This document shows, piece after piece, positions 46,350-54,872 of a stretch of 64,000 bases of DNA (positions within the stretch are counted from its first letter, which is position 1; the number at the start of each line of letters is the position of its first letter). The notes beneath the pieces were generated by a model. The model saw only the letters and a program-made list of their open reading frames with translations. It was not told the origin of the DNA and did not search any database. The DNA is from Deltaproteobacteria bacterium (GTDB taxonomy: Bacteria; Myxococcota_A; Polyangia; DRWM01; JAAZOP01), in assembly GCA_016218765.1 (NCBI GenBank), contig JACRCZ010000017.1, positions 32,611 through 96,610 of the forward strand. Direction: 5' to 3'. The position numbers and the translations under genes were made by a program.

Positions 46350-47675
46350 CTAGTGCGCGCCCATCTGGGCGATCTGCGCGATCATCTCGACCAGCTTGCT
46401 CAGCACCTCGCCCGGCAGGCTGACCGAGACCTTGGCGAACTCCGCGGCGGACTCGATCTTCACCGAATCCAGGAGCTGCGCCGCCGACATGCCCAGCAGC
46501 ATCTCGATCTGCGCCGCCTCCGCCTGGCCCAGCATCCCCAGGATCGCCGGCTTCGCAATCGCCCACAACCCCGTCAGGCAGGCCTGCGTCTCGGCCGCCT
46601 GCGCCGACGTGCCGTTCTGCAGCGCCACCGTCACGGAGAACTCCGGCGCGAAGCGGAGGCCGAAACTCCCGCCCTTCGCCGCCTCGAGCACCCCGCGCAG
46701 GCACGCGGCCTGCGGCGGCGCGTCCGCCCCGATCTCCTGGCCGAGCTGCGCGAACTCCGGCTTGAACAACACCGTCATCCGCAGCGCGCTCGGTCCGAGC
46801 GGCGCGACGAGCGCCTGGAACGTCGCGTCCGCCTCGGGATCCGCGCCCAGCCCAGCCTGCACGCTCTCCGGCATGCCCAGCAGCCAGTTCCCCGGCGTCG
46901 CTTCCACCAGCACCGCCTCGATCGGCTCGTCGCCCGTCTTCATCGTGTAGCCCGTGCGGTCGCCCACCGGGACCTCCACGAACTCTTCGCCCTCCTCCGC
47001 CGCCGTACGCATGCACTCCACGACCTCGTCCTTCGTCGCCGTGGACTTGATCGAGACCACGAACGACGACGGCTCGCCGTCGGCACCCAGGGTCACGTCC
47101 GCGAACGCCGAGTTGACCTTGCCCAGCAGCGCGAAGATGCACGCCTTGTTCTCCTCGACGTCGCCGCTGGCCTGCAGCATCGCCAGCCCCATGTCCACCA
47201 GGCCGCCCAGCGCGGACGCGCGCAGCGCGCCCACGTCGAGGTGGAACTGGAACCGCTGGATCGGAGGCGGCGCATCGTCCTCGTCCCCCGTCCCGGGAGC
47301 CGGCGGCGCCACCCCGGGCTCCAGCGCGTCGTGCGCGCCGCCCGGCGCCATCATCAGCCCGCCCATCGCGCCCCCAAGCCCCTTGCCCATGCGCCCGAAC
47401 GACTCGTCCAACGCCTCCAGCACGGCCTTGCTGTCGTCCGCCGAGGCCACCGCCTGGGGCGCCGGAGCCGCCGTCTCGCCCGCCGCCCCCGCCGCCGGCT
47501 GCGCCGGCCCCGTCTCCGTCGCCGCCGGAGTCGGCTGCGCCGGCGGAGGCGCCGGCTGCTCCTCGACCGGTGCGACCGGCTCGGGGGGCGCCGCAGGCTC
47601 GCTCTCCTTCTTCTTGCACCCGACCGCCGCCACAGCCAGCACCACGGCCAGACCCATCCATCGCTTCATCGACAT
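46350..47675 (-). CDS. Large lipoprotein of unknown function
   Basis: The ATG at 47675 follows AGGGAGT and gives 441 residues. A lipoprotein signal ends AAVGC (Cys20), then KKKE and a long Pro/Ala/Glu linker to about residue 85. The folded part, about 130-441, has alternating hydrophobic strands and helices with four spaced single Cys (ENKACIF, VVECMRT, QAACLRG, TQACLTG). No known domain is recognised. It ends with repeated helices rich in Ala and Leu. Its overall pattern of a Cys followed by a hydrophobic block and then FVVSIK or FAAWLL-like strands recalls the next gene, so the two may be distant relatives. Confidence 0.7.
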   Translation of the reverse strand: MSMKRWMGLAVVLAVAAVGCKKKESEPAAPPEPVAPVEEQPAPPPAQPTPAATETGPAQPAAGAAGETAAPAPQAVASADDSKAVLEALDESFGRMGKGLGGAMGGLMMAPGGAHDALEPGVAPPAPGTGDEDDAPPPIQRFQFHLDVGALRASALGGLVDMGLAMLQASGDVEENKACIFALLGKVNSAFADVTLGADGEPSSFVVSIKSTATKDEVVECMRTAAEEGEEFVEVPVGDRTGYTMKTGDEPIEAVLVEATPGNWLLGMPESVQAGLGADPEADATFQALVAPLGPSALRMTVLFKPEFAQLGQEIGADAPPQAACLRGVLEAAKGGSFGLRFAPEFSVTVALQNGTSAQAAETQACLTGLWAIAKPAILGMLGQAEAAQIEMLLGMSAAQLLDSVKIESAAEFAKVSVSLPGEVLSKLVEMIAQIAQMGAH

Positions 47676-47795
47676 GTTCCTGACTCCCTTCTTGCGGCGC
47701 CGCACGGCTCGTACCACCGCCGAACGCCTTGGACCGCAACGATGGGAAGAACTTGGCCGGATGTCAACCCCGCTCTGCGGGGCCGATATCCCACC

Positions 47796-48707
47796 TTATC
47801 GCACGAGGGCCCGCAGACCCGCCGCCGTCAACACCGCGCGCGCCTCGACCCGCCGGCCCCCGCCGACCACCTCCGCACGCAGCTCCCGGACCATGTCCCG
47901 CAGGTCCGCCCACGCCGCGCCCTCGCCGTCCAGCGCCGCGATGCGCCCCACCTGGCGCACCTGCCGCGCCAGCGCCGCCGCCGACGCGTCGTCCACGCAG
48001 TCCACCTCCACCAGGATGTCGGCCGTCCCGTCGGCCCGCGGCTGGATGCCGTACGCCAGCGCCGCGATCCGATCCGCCGCCTCACCCATCGACGACAGCG
48101 GCAGGTACGTCGCGGCCATCCCGGAGAGGTTGCGCAGGCTCTCGCCTCCTCCCACCGCGAGCACGATGGGCCACCCCGCCAATCGCGTGTACGCCGCCGC
48201 GACGGGCCCGCCCAGCCCCGCGGGCTGCCGCTCGACATCGAGATCCAACGCCACGATCCAGCTCCCCGGCGCATCCCCCTTCCCCGCCCCGCCCGGCAGA
48301 GGCTGGACCGCCGGCGACGCGCCGTCCGGCAGCGGCCGTTGCGCGAAGGCTTTGGCCAGATCCTCTCCGCAGGCGTCGATCGCCGCACGAGACACCACGC
48401 CGTCCACCAGCAGCCACGCCGCGAACTCCCGCCCGCGCGGCACCAGCGCCACCGCCACCCGCTTCAGGTCCGGCAGCATCTCCCGCAGGCAGCCCAGCCG
48501 CTCCGCCGACGCCTCCCCCAAGGCCTCCACCGCGAACGGCCCGGCCGCCCCGGACAGGTCGACCCGCACCACCGCGGCCGCTCCCGCCGGGACCCACGAA
48601 AGCTCCGGCGACGGCGGCGGCGGCGGCGCCTCCGTCGCCGCTCCCCGTGCACACCCCGCCAGCCACAGCACGACCACGGCCGCGATGAGGTCGGCCTTCC
48701 GGATCAG
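47796..48707 (-). CDS. Lipoprotein of unknown function with uncertain start
   Basis: About 303 residues. A lipoprotein signal ending WLAGC is obvious, with basic residues IRKADL before it. No ATG, GTG or TTG occurs at the right place; a CTG at 48707 would give the best signal peptide. Immediately upstream lie two perfect GC-rich hairpins (48711-48766), so the original start may have been replaced by a repeat element. The mature part begins Pro-rich, then SWVPAGAAAVVRVDLSGAAG, and has Cys in RLGCLREML, AIDACGEDL and VDCVDDAS. No domain is recognised; layout resembles the preceding gene product. Confidence 0.55.
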   Translation of the reverse strand: MIRKADLIAAVVVLWLAGCARGAATEAPPPPPSPELSWVPAGAAAVVRVDLSGAAGPFAVEALGEASAERLGCLREMLPDLKRVAVALVPRGREFAAWLLVDGVVSRAAIDACGEDLAKAFAQRPLPDGASPAVQPLPGGAGKGDAPGSWIVALDLDVERQPAGLGGPVAAAYTRLAGWPIVLAVGGGESLRNLSGMAATYLPLSSMGEAADRIAALAYGIQPRADGTADILVEVDCVDDASAAALARQVRQVGRIAALDGEGAAWADLRDMVRELRAEVVGGGRRVEARAVLTAAGLRALVR

Positions 48708-48710
48708 AAC

Positions 48711-48766
48711 CGCGGGCTCCGGCCCGCGGCTGCCCTCCGGCCGGGGCCGCGCCCTGAAGGGCGCGG
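48711..48766. repeat. Two adjacent perfect GC-rich hairpins
   Basis: CCGCGGGC-TCCG-GCCCGCGG at 48711-48730 and CCGCGCCC-TGAA-GGGCGCGG at 48747-48766, separated by 16 bases. Each has an 8-bp perfect stem and a four-base loop. They lie at the 5' edge of a lipoprotein gene on the minus strand and look like a REP-type element. Confidence 0.8.
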
Positions 48767-48812
48767 TCCGGTTGTGGCCTGCCGGCGCTGGTCGTCGATT
48801 GTTGCTCACGCT

Positions 48813-48884
48813 CTCAGCGCCTCCCCTATCTGTGTCCATCGGTGTCCATCTGTGGTTTCTTCCCTCCCCCCTCAGCGCCTCCCC
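48813..48884. mobile_element. ATCTGTG repeat bracketed by a 14-bp direct duplication
   Basis: CTCAGCGCCTCCCC occurs at 48813-48826 and 48871-48884. The second copy is the 3' end of the hydrolase gene, including its stop codon. Between them lies a 44-bp segment with ATCTGTGTCCATCGGTG and CCATCTGTGG, the same family as 45501-45579. The structure resembles an insertion with target duplication, but the segment codes for nothing. Confidence 0.5.
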
Positions 48885-50854
48885 GCCTCTCCCACCGGCG
48901 CCCCCGCGCCCTCGCGCAAGCGCCACGACGTGTCGAAGAAACCCGCGGTCCGCGGCGGATGATGCCGCGCCACCAGCCGCTCCCGCGTCGCCGTCGTCCG
49001 CCGGTCGTAGACCACGAAGTCCGGCAGGAAGTCCGGCAGCCCGTTTCCCGCCACCGCCGCCTCGGCCGTGTTCCCCGCCTGCACCACCACGTAACGCGAC
49101 GGGTTGAGCGGATTGGGCGCGATGAACCGCACGCCCGCGTCCTCCCCGTCGAACAGGTGCTCCCCGACGCGGATCCCGTCCTCGCCGAGCCCGATCGGCA
49201 GATCGGGAGCGATCCGCGCCAGCACGGCGTTGTCGCGGATCGTCCCGAACAACACCAGCGAGTTGTCGCGAATATCCTCCGCCGTCACCTCGCTGTCCGC
49301 CACCACCCGCTGCTCGTGGTCCCAGATCCACAGGATCCAGTTGTTGCCCGCACGCTCCGCCGCCGCCCGCAGCTCCTCCATCTCCTCCGGCACGCCGGTG
49401 CCATAGACGTGGATCACCGGCTCGAAGTGGGCGTCCCCGAGCGGCCCCGAAAGGCCCGGGACCTTGCGCGTCCCCGGCTCCGGTCCGTACGGCGCGGGCG
49501 CCCAGCCGTCTGCCGCACGCCGCAGCACCAGCGGCACGGCCGGCGGGTCCGGCGGCAGCCGCAGCACGCTCGACCCATCGACGATCAGGTCGGCTCCACC
49601 CTCCGGCACCGGGATGTCCTCGATGTGCAGCCGCAACGCCGCCACGTTCTCCGTCGTCACCGTCACCTCGCCGTCCGCGACCTCCGCTTCCACGTGCGCC
49701 ATCACCGGATAGTCCGAGAACTCCGCAACCTCGACCCAGTGCTGGCGCGCGGCACGGTAGTCGGCCGACGCCAGCCGCACGCGCGCCGGACGGCGCTCGC
49801 GCCGGACGCCCTCCAGCTCGTCGAGGAACGCACCGCGCCGGTGAACCGCGTAGATGATGTCGTGCCCCAGCTCGCCGTAGCGCGTGAAGACGTAGGGCAC
49901 GCCGTCCGCCTTGAGCCGTCGCTCCATCGCCAGCACGAACTCGGGCTTCATCGGGCCGTGATCCAGGTCCCCGTGGAAGAAGCGCAGGAACGTGTTCGCG
50001 CCGTTGACCGCCAGCTCCTCCGCCGACACGGCCGCCATGAGCAACGCCTCGTCGTCCCGCAGCGCCGAGCCCTCGTAGCGCCTCCAGCTCGGCGCGCCCG
50101 CCATCGGCAGCACGCCGGCGAAGCGCCAGGCGTGCCGGAAGCCGATCGTCCAGGAGCCCACGCCGCCGTTGGAAATGCCGTTCAGGAACAGCCGATCCTG
50201 GTCGACGCCGTAGGCCCGCGAGGCGTCGGCGATCGCATCGAACACGTCCTGCTCTCCCGCCCAGCGCCACATCGCCTGTCCGAAACCGTTGGGCGCCAGC
50301 AGGATCCACTGTCCCGGCGGCTCCCAGCGCCGCTCGTACTCCGTCCACAGGTTCGCGTGGTACGTGGCCCACGCCACGTTGTTGCCCAAGACCACGCTCA
50401 GGAAGAGGTGGTGGTTCGACGACCCGCCGTGCAGGAGCGCGACCAGCGGGTGCGACTGCGCCGGGTCGAACGACGGGCCCAGGCACACCGAGTAGCCCTG
50501 CAGCTTGGCCGACAGCGCGGAGCGGTACCCGCGCACCACGACCCCCCGCTCGTCCGCCAGCGGATCGACCCCCGCCCGCATCTCCTCGATCATCCCCTTC
50601 GCCAGGCGGAAGTAGCGGGCCGCCGCGTCCGGGAAACGCCCCTCGATCTCCTGCGCGAGCTGCAGGTAGTAGCGCAGCGTGACGATGGTCCCCGCCGGCA
50701 CCCCTTCCGGCGGCGCCGCCTCCAGCGGCGCCAGCTCCTCGTCCAGCGCCCGCACCTCGTCCTCCGGAACGTCGCCCCCGCGCGCCGCCGCGGCCTGCGC
50801 CGGGATCGCCAGGACCGGAACGAGGAGGATCGCCGCACAAACGGAGCCACGCAT
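48872..50854 (-). CDS. Large exported alpha/beta hydrolase
   Basis: The 660-residue product has a Sec signal (hydrophobic residues 5-18, cleavage near AQA). An N-terminal helical part to about 100 is followed by an alpha/beta hydrolase domain: LVALLHGGSSNHHLF as the oxyanion strand, FLNGISNGGVGSW as the nucleophile elbow (Ser near residue 219) and GELGHDIIYAVHRRGAFLDELE with a probable catalytic His. The C-terminal 300 residues are beta-rich and contain a second Rossmann-like segment (VIHVYGTGVPEEMEELRAAAERAG). This arrangement is seen in exported feruloyl-esterase-like and PHB-depolymerase-like proteins. Substrate unknown; location periplasm or outside. Confidence 0.8.
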   Translation of the reverse strand: MRGSVCAAILLVPVLAIPAQAAAARGGDVPEDEVRALDEELAPLEAAPPEGVPAGTIVTLRYYLQLAQEIEGRFPDAAARYFRLAKGMIEEMRAGVDPLADERGVVVRGYRSALSAKLQGYSVCLGPSFDPAQSHPLVALLHGGSSNHHLFLSVVLGNNVAWATYHANLWTEYERRWEPPGQWILLAPNGFGQAMWRWAGEQDVFDAIADASRAYGVDQDRLFLNGISNGGVGSWTIGFRHAWRFAGVLPMAGAPSWRRYEGSALRDDEALLMAAVSAEELAVNGANTFLRFFHGDLDHGPMKPEFVLAMERRLKADGVPYVFTRYGELGHDIIYAVHRRGAFLDELEGVRRERRPARVRLASADYRAARQHWVEVAEFSDYPVMAHVEAEVADGEVTVTTENVAALRLHIEDIPVPEGGADLIVDGSSVLRLPPDPPAVPLVLRRAADGWAPAPYGPEPGTRKVPGLSGPLGDAHFEPVIHVYGTGVPEEMEELRAAAERAGNNWILWIWDHEQRVVADSEVTAEDIRDNSLVLFGTIRDNAVLARIAPDLPIGLGEDGIRVGEHLFDGEDAGVRFIAPNPLNPSRYVVVQAGNTAEAAVAGNGLPDFLPDFVVYDRRTTATRERLVARHHPPRTAGFFDTSWRLREGAGAPVGEAGRR

Positions 50855-50913
50855 GCCGCGATCCTGCCCGGATCGGCCCCCGCGTCAAGTCTCCTCGCCG
50901 CCCCCTCCTTTCC

Positions 50914-50963
50914 CCCTTTGCGTTCCTTGCGATTCCTCGCGTCCTTTGCGCGAACTTCCCGCG
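50914..50963. repeat. Dispersed CCTTTGCG repeat, second copy
   Basis: CCCTTTGCGTTCCTTGCG, then TCCTTTGCGCGAACTTCCCG; matches the segment at 22075-22130. A further partial unit lies at 50999-51010. It occupies the divergent spacer between the hydrolase and M16 genes. Confidence 0.75.
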
Positions 50964-51063
50964 GAACCGTCCTCCGTCACCCCCGTTGCCATCCCCGTCC
51001 CCTTTGCGCGATGCTGCCGCCCGTGTCGCCGGCGGCCTTCGCCGCCGGGGGAGGGTTCCCACC

Positions 51064-52518
51064 GTGCGTTCCATCGCTCTTGCCTTCGCCGCAACGCTCC
51101 TCACGGCCTGTCCCGGCCCGGTCACGCCCGTCCCCGTCCCCCCGGTGTCGCCCGTCCCGCCGCGACCGGAGCTGGGGCCGTCGCCGGAGGTCTCCTTCCC
51201 CGTGCCGGAGACGTTCCAGCTCGCCAACGGCCTCGAGGTCAACGTGCTGCGCGTCGGCCGCCTGCCCCTGCTGACCCTCGTCCTGGTCGTCGGCGCCGGA
51301 CAGGCGGCCGAGCCGCCCGGCCTCACCGGCGTCGCCGACTTCACCGCCGAGATGCTCAAGGAAGGCACCGGGCGCCGGACCGGACCCGAGGTGATGGCCG
51401 CGATCGAGGACGCCGGCGGCTCGTTCGACGTGCTCACCGATCGCGACTCCATCTCCCTCTACCTCACCGTCCCGACCGAGCAGGCGGCGACGGCGATCGG
51501 TGCCTTCGCCGAGATGATCACCGACCCGGCCTTCCCCGAGGAGGAAATCGAGAAGCGTCGCGCCCGCGAGCTGGCCCGTCTCATGCAGTCGCGCGCCGAT
51601 CCCAACTACACCGCGTCCGTCGTCCTGTTCCGCGAGCTGTACGGCGAACACCCCTACGCGCACTTCGACGCCACGCCCGAGGCCATCGCCCTCCTGCAGC
51701 GCGAGCACCTCGTCACGTTCCACCACGACCACTTCGCGGCCGACGGCGCGTTCCTCGTCGCCGCCGGCGACGCCGACGCCGCGACCCTCCGCCCCCTGCT
51801 CGAGGCCGCCTTCGGCGCCTGGCGCACCGGCGCCGCCGCCCCGCCCCCCGTTCCCGAGCCCCCCGCCGTCCCGAGCCGCCACGTGCTGCTCGTCGACCGT
51901 CCCGACTCCGTCCAGTCGACGATCCACATCGGCTTCTCCACCGTCCCGATGCGCGACCCCGACTGGCTCCCCGTCTCGGTCGCCAACGAGGTCCTGGGCG
52001 GCGACGCGTCGTCCCGCCTGTTCGTCAACCTGCGCGACGTCCACGGCTGGACCTACGGCGCCTACAGCTCGCTGGCCGAGTCCGCACTCTACGCCCCCGC
52101 CGTGCTCTCCTCCGACGTCGACGGCCCGGCCACCGGCCCCGCCCTGCTGGAAATGATCGGCGAGCTGCGCCGCGTGGGCGCCGAGCCCGCCCCGCCGGAG
52201 GAGCTGGCGGCGCGCCAGGCCTACATGACGCGCGTCTTCCCGCTGCGCCTCGAGACGCCGTTCAGCATCGCCGGAATGCTGGCCACGCGCCGGCTCAACG
52301 GCCTTCCGGACGACTACTGGGACACCTACCGCGACACGGTCCTCGCCGTCGGGCCCGACGCCGCCCGCGCCGCCGCCGCCCGCTGGCTGCCCGTCGACCG
52401 CGCGGTCGTCGTCGTCGTCGGCGTCGCCGCCCAGGTCCTCGACGCCTGCCGCGCCGTCGGCTCCGTCACCTTGACCGACATCGACGGCAACCGCGGCGAG
52501 ACCTTCCCCGCCCTCTGA
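51064..52518 (+). CDS. M16-family peptidase homologue lacking the zinc motif (lipoprotein)
   Basis: The GTG at 51064 after GGGGGAGGG gives 484 residues with a lipoprotein signal ending LLTAC. Two M16 repeats are visible: LANGLEVNVLRVGRLPLLTLVLVVGAG at the start, and NLRDVHGWTYGAYSSL (the conserved Arg/Tyr pair) in the second. At the place of the catalytic H-x-x-E-H the sequence is GVADFTAEML, so both His and the Glu are lost. This is the pattern of the non-catalytic partner in two-subunit M16B peptidases. A catalytic partner is not in the window. It would act in the periplasm. Confidence 0.85.
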   Translation: MRSIALAFAATLLTACPGPVTPVPVPPVSPVPPRPELGPSPEVSFPVPETFQLANGLEVNVLRVGRLPLLTLVLVVGAGQAAEPPGLTGVADFTAEMLKEGTGRRTGPEVMAAIEDAGGSFDVLTDRDSISLYLTVPTEQAATAIGAFAEMITDPAFPEEEIEKRRARELARLMQSRADPNYTASVVLFRELYGEHPYAHFDATPEAIALLQREHLVTFHHDHFAADGAFLVAAGDADAATLRPLLEAAFGAWRTGAAAPPPVPEPPAVPSRHVLLVDRPDSVQSTIHIGFSTVPMRDPDWLPVSVANEVLGGDASSRLFVNLRDVHGWTYGAYSSLAESALYAPAVLSSDVDGPATGPALLEMIGELRRVGAEPAPPEELAARQAYMTRVFPLRLETPFSIAGMLATRRLNGLPDDYWDTYRDTVLAVGPDAARAAAARWLPVDRAVVVVVGVAAQVLDACRAVGSVTLTDIDGNRGETFPAL

Positions 52519-52545
52519 ACCCCCCCCGCACTTCCCGCCCCACTA

Positions 52546-52577
52546 CCGCTCCACCGCTCTGCCGCTCCAGCGCTCCA
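52546..52577. repeat. 8-bp array (CCGCTCCA)x4, degenerate
   Basis: Units CCGCTCCA, CCGCTCTG, CCGCTCCA and GCGCTCCA lie between the M16 gene and the convergent paralogue A, two bases before its stop codon. Confidence 0.85.
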
Positions 52578-52578
52578 C

Positions 52579-54780
52579 CTACTGCGCCCCCGGAATCACC
52601 GGCGGCACCAGGAAGAACACGTCGCGGCTGTCCAGCGGCGTGTACCCGTCGCCGATCACGTCGATGGTCGCGCGGAAGATCTGCGCGTCCGCGGTCGCCG
52701 GCACCGTGACGTTGGAGCGCGGAACGATGTCCCAGCACACCCCCGTGCCGGGAAAGACGGTGGGGAAGTAGTCCGGATGGCCGTCGCCGTCCGCGTCGCC
52801 CGTGGCCAGGCCGCCGGTGCACACCCGTCCCATCACCGTCGCCCCGCTCGTGTTGGTCTCCATGTAGTCGACGAACTCCGCCACGGCGTCCACCGCGTCC
52901 GACGGATCGTCGCTCGGAATCGCATCCACACGGATCGGCACGTTCCGCGAAAGCTGCTCGACCGCGTCGACGATCGTGTCGGAGAGCCCCGTGCCGCTGG
53001 AGCTGATGTCGAACACCAGCGCGGCGCCGGTCACGCCGTCGACCGAGCCGGTCCCGGTCGCGACCGCGGTGAATCCGGCGCGCGAGGTACCCGAGTTGAC
53101 CCCGATGAACTTGATGTGCTGGGCGTTCATCGCCGTCGTGACCGTCAGCACCGACCGCCCGCCGCACGTCTGCGTCGCGTTCTCGTCCCCGCACTGGATG
53201 ATGATCTTCACCGCGTCGGGCCGGAAGCAAGGCCAGCCGATCGTCGCCGCGTCGGTGCAGCGCCGCGGCCGGGGCCGGACATCCGCGCTCGGATACGCGC
53301 TCGTGTCCCCCGTCGCCAGCAGCCACAGCATGTCCAGGTACGGCTCGCTGCCGCCGCACAGTGCCCCCATGGAATCGATGGCGGCCTGCACGCGGGCGAT
53401 GTCGGAGGTGATGTCCTGCAGGTTGTTCATCGCGTTGGAGCAGCCCGAGCCCGGGCAGTCCTCGAACCGGCCCGCGCCGAACTGCGCGTCCGGGATGCGC
53501 GCGCTGACCCGCGGCACGATGATCGTCGCCAGCCCCGTACTCAGGTTGTCGATCTCGCCGCCCATCGACCCCGAGGTGTCCACCGCGATGTACACGTCCG
53601 CCTTCTGCAGGTCCGTCGCGAACGACAGCGTGTCCCGCAGCGGATCGGGCGGGATCGGCGCGGCCGGCGGCGGCGCGTACTCCACGATGAACACGAAGTC
53701 CCCGCGCGTCCGCGGCGAATCGGCCGGGTCCAGCGGCGGACTGCCGTACGCGATCTCGATCAGGTCCGTCACGCCGTCCCCGTCGCTGTCCACGAGACAG
53801 GGGTCCGTCCCGTAGACCAGCATCTCGTCCTGGTCCCGCACCCCGTCGTTGTCCGAATCCGTGTCGCGGAAGTTCGGCAACGCGTCGCCGTCGCACGACG
53901 CCGGCGGCGTCTCCAGATCCGCGTCCCCCGCCTCGTCCACGTCGGGAACCCCGTCGCCGTCGCTGTCCGCGTCCAGGTAGTCGAACACCGTGTCGCCGTC
54001 CGTGTCGACAATCGACTCCTGCGCGTCCGAGAGATAGTCACCGTCCGAATCGAAGTCCACGTAGTCCGGAGTGCCGTCCAGGTCGCTGTCCCGCGGCGCC
54101 GTCACGGGGTCGCGGTCGCCGGCCTCCTGCGAGTCGAAGATGCCGTCCCCGTCCGAATCGTAGTCGCGATACGCCGGGACCGTGTCGCCGTCCGCGTCGA
54201 CCAGCCACTCCTCCGCGTCCAGGATGGAATCGCCGTCGGAGTCCTCGTCCAGGAAGTCCGGCGTCCGATCGCGATCCGAATCCGGCGGCGGCGTCCGCAG
54301 ATCCGTGTCCGCCGCCTCCACCGCGTCCGGAATGTCGTCGCCGTCCGAGTCGTCGTCCTCCGCGTTGGGCACCGTGTCCCCGTCCGCGTCCGTCCACCCC
54401 TCCACGTCGTCCGGAATCGTGTCGCCGTCCCCGTCCGAGAGCCCCCCGCCCTCGTCCCCGCCCCCGCCCTCGTCGCCCGAACCGCCCCCGTCCTCGTCGT
54501 CCGCGTCGCCGTCCGCCCCAGCCTCGGGCCCGCCCTCCCCCGCCTCCGCGTCGACGTCGCTCGCCTCTCCGGCCCCGTCGTCCGCCGCCTCCGCCTCCGC
54601 GCCGCCATCGACCGGCACGCACCGCCCCTCCAGACAGATGCCGCTCGCGCACTCCGACCCGCTCGTGCACCCGCCCCCGTCGGGATCGGTCCCCGAGTCC
54701 CCCCCGCCGCCGCAGCGCAACCCCGCCGCCAGCGCCAGCGCCAGCAACCCCGCCAACGCGATCGACGCCCGTGCTTTCAT
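52579..54780 (-). CDS. VWA/TSP3-repeat lipoprotein, paralogue A
   Basis: The ATG at 54780 after GGAGGGTGG gives 733 residues. Order of parts: lipoprotein-type signal (LRC), a Cys motif CTSGSECASGICLEGRCVP, an acidic Ala/Glu/Gly linker to about 110, a run of calcium-binding thrombospondin-3-like repeats (DGDGDTIPDDVEG, DSDGDDIPD, DSDNDGVRDQDE) to about 350, then a VWA domain from about 390 with MIDAS DTSGS at 401-405. It is the most diverged of four tandem paralogues: its C-terminus reads VIGDGYTPLDSRDVFFLVPP where the others have LFTPLDSRDIYFLVPP. Expected on the outer surface as a calcium-dependent adhesin or matrix-binding protein (inference). Confidence 0.88.
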   Translation of the reverse strand: MKARASIALAGLLALALAAGLRCGGGGDSGTDPDGGGCTSGSECASGICLEGRCVPVDGGAEAEAADDGAGEASDVDAEAGEGGPEAGADGDADDEDGGGSGDEGGGGDEGGGLSDGDGDTIPDDVEGWTDADGDTVPNAEDDDSDGDDIPDAVEAADTDLRTPPPDSDRDRTPDFLDEDSDGDSILDAEEWLVDADGDTVPAYRDYDSDGDGIFDSQEAGDRDPVTAPRDSDLDGTPDYVDFDSDGDYLSDAQESIVDTDGDTVFDYLDADSDGDGVPDVDEAGDADLETPPASCDGDALPNFRDTDSDNDGVRDQDEMLVYGTDPCLVDSDGDGVTDLIEIAYGSPPLDPADSPRTRGDFVFIVEYAPPPAAPIPPDPLRDTLSFATDLQKADVYIAVDTSGSMGGEIDNLSTGLATIIVPRVSARIPDAQFGAGRFEDCPGSGCSNAMNNLQDITSDIARVQAAIDSMGALCGGSEPYLDMLWLLATGDTSAYPSADVRPRPRRCTDAATIGWPCFRPDAVKIIIQCGDENATQTCGGRSVLTVTTAMNAQHIKFIGVNSGTSRAGFTAVATGTGSVDGVTGAALVFDISSSGTGLSDTIVDAVEQLSRNVPIRVDAIPSDDPSDAVDAVAEFVDYMETNTSGATVMGRVCTGGLATGDADGDGHPDYFPTVFPGTGVCWDIVPRSNVTVPATADAQIFRATIDVIGDGYTPLDSRDVFFLVPPVIPGAQ

Positions 54781-54836
54781 GACCACCCTCCGGGAACCCC
54801 GCGCTCCCTCGACCACTCGCCCCCCCGCCCCCCCCA

Positions 54837-54860
54837 CCGCTCCACCGCTCCGCCGCTCCA
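54837..54860. repeat. 8-bp array (CCGCTCCA)x3 at the A/B junction
   Basis: Units CCGCTCCA, CCGCTCCG and CCGCTCCA, followed by a C-rich run and the stop codon of paralogue B. Confidence 0.85.
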
Positions 54861-54872
54861 CCCCTCCCCCCC

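Noticed and set aside
52546..52577. Possible CRISPR-like repeats in the short tandem arrays
   Set aside because: The unit is 8 bp with no spacers, and no cas gene is present.
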